Origin: Lycocorax pyrrhopterus obiensis
Lineage: Eukaryota; Chordata; Aves; Passeriformes; Paradisaeidae
Direction: 5' to 3'
Length of the DNA: 64,000 nt
NCBI GenBank assembly: GCA_014706295.1
Contig: JACSVZ010000008.1
Location: forward strand, 22,547,659 to 22,611,658
Position 1 is the stretch's first letter; each line of letters starts with the position of its first letter. Shown here one piece after another: positions 61,501 through 64,000 of the stretch. The position numbers were made by a program, and so were the translations under genes. The notes under the pieces are model-generated. The model ran no database searches and was not told the origin of the DNA. It was given only the letters and a program-made list of their open reading frames with translations.

Positions 61501-64000
61501 TCAGAGTCTATAAATATTGATTGAGGTTCAGAGCTTTGACATTAACAAACTAATACAGATCACATCATTTGCACAGCCTTTTCCAGGTAGGGAATACACG
61601 GTCTGCCAAGTAGGTCACTATGTGAAAGTACAGTTTTGTGTTGTCTGTATTCTTTTTGTGTAGTCAAGAAGTGTTACAATATATTTTGTGAGGGGTCCAC
61701 AATGAAAAGAATACCCTTATTCATGTATGGTTGCATGTGGGGGTTTTATATGTGCATCTATAATCTTGAAAACTTTCAGGTTTGTTAGCCAAGGCAACTG
61801 AATGCAAAGTGCTGTGCTTAATGGGCTGCATGCAAGATTACACAAGTTGCAAGTTTTGGATCCTGATGGTGTAGATGTGCATTAGTGTTATCCTCGCTAC
61901 AGTATGTTTGCTATTAAAGGACAGTCTGTGGAATACTGATAAGTCCATGCAGGAGCTGAGTGACAATGTGGAGCATTGTGTAGCAGTTTTCAATGTGCAC
62001 AAGTCTGAGTAAATCTCAGACTCAAAATATCAGGTTCATTTTCCCTGTGGCTGCTCTAACAAAAATCTAACAGAGCTGTGTTCATTGGAATGTCATATGT
62101 TTGGTTGGAATCTCTGTTATGAGTTCCGGAATGAAACAGAAAGGAGGTGGATGGTTGGATGTGCTCATCCCTTCCTGACTGGATCAGCTGATCTTGGGGT
62201 TGATGAGAGATAAAGCGAGAGTCTGCCTGAACTTGTATCTGCCGTGGCTTTTATCTTCCTGCCTTTGAGCTGCCAAGACTCGTGCTCTGTCAAGTTTTCT
62301 TTTAGTTCCAGATGAAGCATCTTGGATCTTCTGCTGCACAGATCTTTTGTTGTTCTGAAAATCCCCATGTGTGTGCTTCTCTTGGCCCTGAGGGGCAGTT
62401 CTCCTGTGCAGTCAGTGAATACAGCAGGATTCACTTAGCAGCATGTGTTAATGGGAATGACCTATTGACAGAATAAATTATCCATTTGAACCTAAAATGT
62501 GGAAAATGCACTGATGCTTTTTAAATGTGATGTTTAAAGGAAAATTGTTAATTATATTCAGTGTCATTGTTTTCATAAGCTGTCACAGCATCGTGATAAT
62601 TTGACACCTCTACAACTTATTTATAAATGTTTTGTGCATTTAACTGTTGTTTTCTGCAGCTGCCTGGAAGGTCTCCATTAGCAAAATGCAGTTTTCTGTT
62701 TGTCTTCATGACATCTAGAAAATGTAATTGCATAAAGTGAAAAGAAAAAACCATTTGTATGGCCTGATCATTGTAGTTCATGAAACAAACATAGCCTAAT
62801 AAAGCGTTGGCATAAAAGGCAAGGTTTAGGTTTCTCTTCTTGCTCTTCCATATGCTCGTTTGTAGAATAGAAAATTATAAACAAGAACATTATTTAATCC
62901 TTGCCTCTAGCAGTTGTCTTTGTTTGTGCTCTGTGCAGCTTTGGTTGAGAGAATGTGAATCCTAAGTCCTATTTTGACAGAGACTAGAATTTTCACATGA
63001 TCCTGCGATCCTTTTGGTGCTCACCCTTTGTGTCTTGAGGTATTTAGATTCTTCTGTCTTTCTGGAAATGTAGGAAAAGGGTTAAAATGCAGCTCTGAAA
63101 GTCCAGGGACTAAGCAGAGCTTATTGATCCCCTCCTATTCACGTACACATTTGATGTGAGAACACTGACCTAGAAGCACTGAGAGTTAGTTTATTAGTTT
63201 TGACATTGGGACTCGTTAGCTGTAATTCAATTAGAAGCACACTGATGGATGTGTTTGTATGCTGAGGCTGGCAGCTGTTTTAGGTTCAGAAACTTACAAT
63301 TCTAGTAGGAAAATTGTTTTGTGCAATCTTACCCAAGATTTGTATTCCAAGGCTAAAAGTGACATCACTCTTGATTTGGCTTTTAATAGATTTCTCAGTG
63401 TTTCCAATTACGCTTCTAATTGGAATAATGTCTTATTTCCCATGACAGTTTAAAAATAATGCGAAGTCTGTAAAAGAGAAGCTATCAAGATGATTGAATA
63501 ATGTTTTCTTTTTTGTTTGTGAGTTGGAAACCTTCTTCCATCTTAGTTGGATACATAGACCTACTAGGCTACAGGAATAATTTTGGTGTTTACAGAAGGT
63601 TATGGTGCAGTGGTTGCTATGCTTTCTTCTGTCAGTGTGTCTCGGGGCTTTTTCCATTCTCACCCCAGCCCATAACCAGCCAGCTGGTTCCCTTTCTAGT
63701 GGGAAGACAGAACACCTCTCTGCCTATGTAAATGTTAGCTTTTTGGGTGTGAGATCTGCTGCTCTCTGTCCTACCCTTTCCCATCCAGGCAAAGCTCCTT
63801 CCCTTTGCACCTGAGGTAGAGTCTTTTGCAGCAGCATTGTTTCTTCAGGCCTAAAAATGTTTTTCTGCCACTTAGAACCAAGGTTTATAGCTAAATGGAT
63901 GGATATTTGAATAACCGACTCTGGAAGCCTGAGTCCTAGTTGAGAACATAATTGTAAGTCAGCTAAAAATTGTCTGCAGTGGAAAGAATGTAAAAGAGAT
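58540..64000 (+). other. AT-richer DNA, probably intron 1 of the plus-strand gene
   Basis: After about 58,950 the base composition changes abruptly to AT-rich sequence with few CpGs, as expected of a long intron. No recognised coding exon, RNA gene or transposon. One exon-like segment at 61278-61426 is reported separately as a finding. Confidence 0.45.

Noticed and set aside
1..64000. CRISPR arrays, insertion sequences, operons, retroviral or CR1-type elements
   Set aside because: This is spliced vertebrate DNA. I saw no direct-repeat/spacer arrays, no transposase or polymerase motifs, and no typical CR1 3' tails. A RepeatMasker run could still find old fragments.

Overview
This is a window of vertebrate nuclear DNA. 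It is most likely avian, from a compact, GC-rich chromosome: introns inside genes are short, CpG islands are frequent, neighbouring genes sit 1-4 kb apart, and I recognise no transposon copies. Gene order matches the human 10q24.32 block NOLC1-PPRC1-LDB1-HPS6-ARMH3. It differs by one extra gene, a complete prominin-family gene between LDB1 and HPS6, which argues against a therian mammal. Another sauropsid cannot be excluded.

Layout. (1) 1-9,870: the 5' two-thirds of PPRC1 on the minus strand, eight coding exons, continuing off the left edge, with a CpG-island promoter. (2) 9,871-12,440: intergenic, no gene seen. (3) 12,440-39,118: LDB1 on the plus strand. A CpG-island exon 1 is followed by a 19.7 kb first intron holding a 41-bp-period minisatellite, a GT microsatellite, a second CpG island with its own splice donor and a ZNF143-like promoter motif. 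Ten compact exons and a 2.3 kb 3' UTR follow. The joined reading frame is exactly 411 codons. (4) 42,060-51,985: a prominin gene on the plus strand, 24 coding exons, a clean 798-codon frame from the first visible ATG. (5) 52,000-57,862: HPS6 on the minus strand, an intronless 816-codon frame, tail-to-tail with the prominin. (6) 57,863-58,539: a CpG-rich bidirectional promoter. (7) 58,540-64,000: AT-richer DNA, interpreted as intron 1 of a plus-strand gene, ARMH3 by synteny only.

The genes share a neighbourhood, not a pathway: PPRC1 is a PGC-1-type transcriptional coactivator, LDB1 the LIM-domain cofactor that bridges enhancers and promoters, HPS6 a BLOC-2 subunit for lysosome-related organelles, and the prominin a five-pass membrane protein of plasma-membrane protrusions. 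The main finding is the prominin. Human LDB2 lies beside PROM1 on 4p15 with KCNIP4 nearby, and PROM2 lies beside KCNIP3 on 2q11. A prominin beside LDB1, in the KCNIP2 block, therefore fits the third ohnolog (prominin-3), absent from therian mammals. Exon boundaries were placed by reading splice sites and phase by eye.
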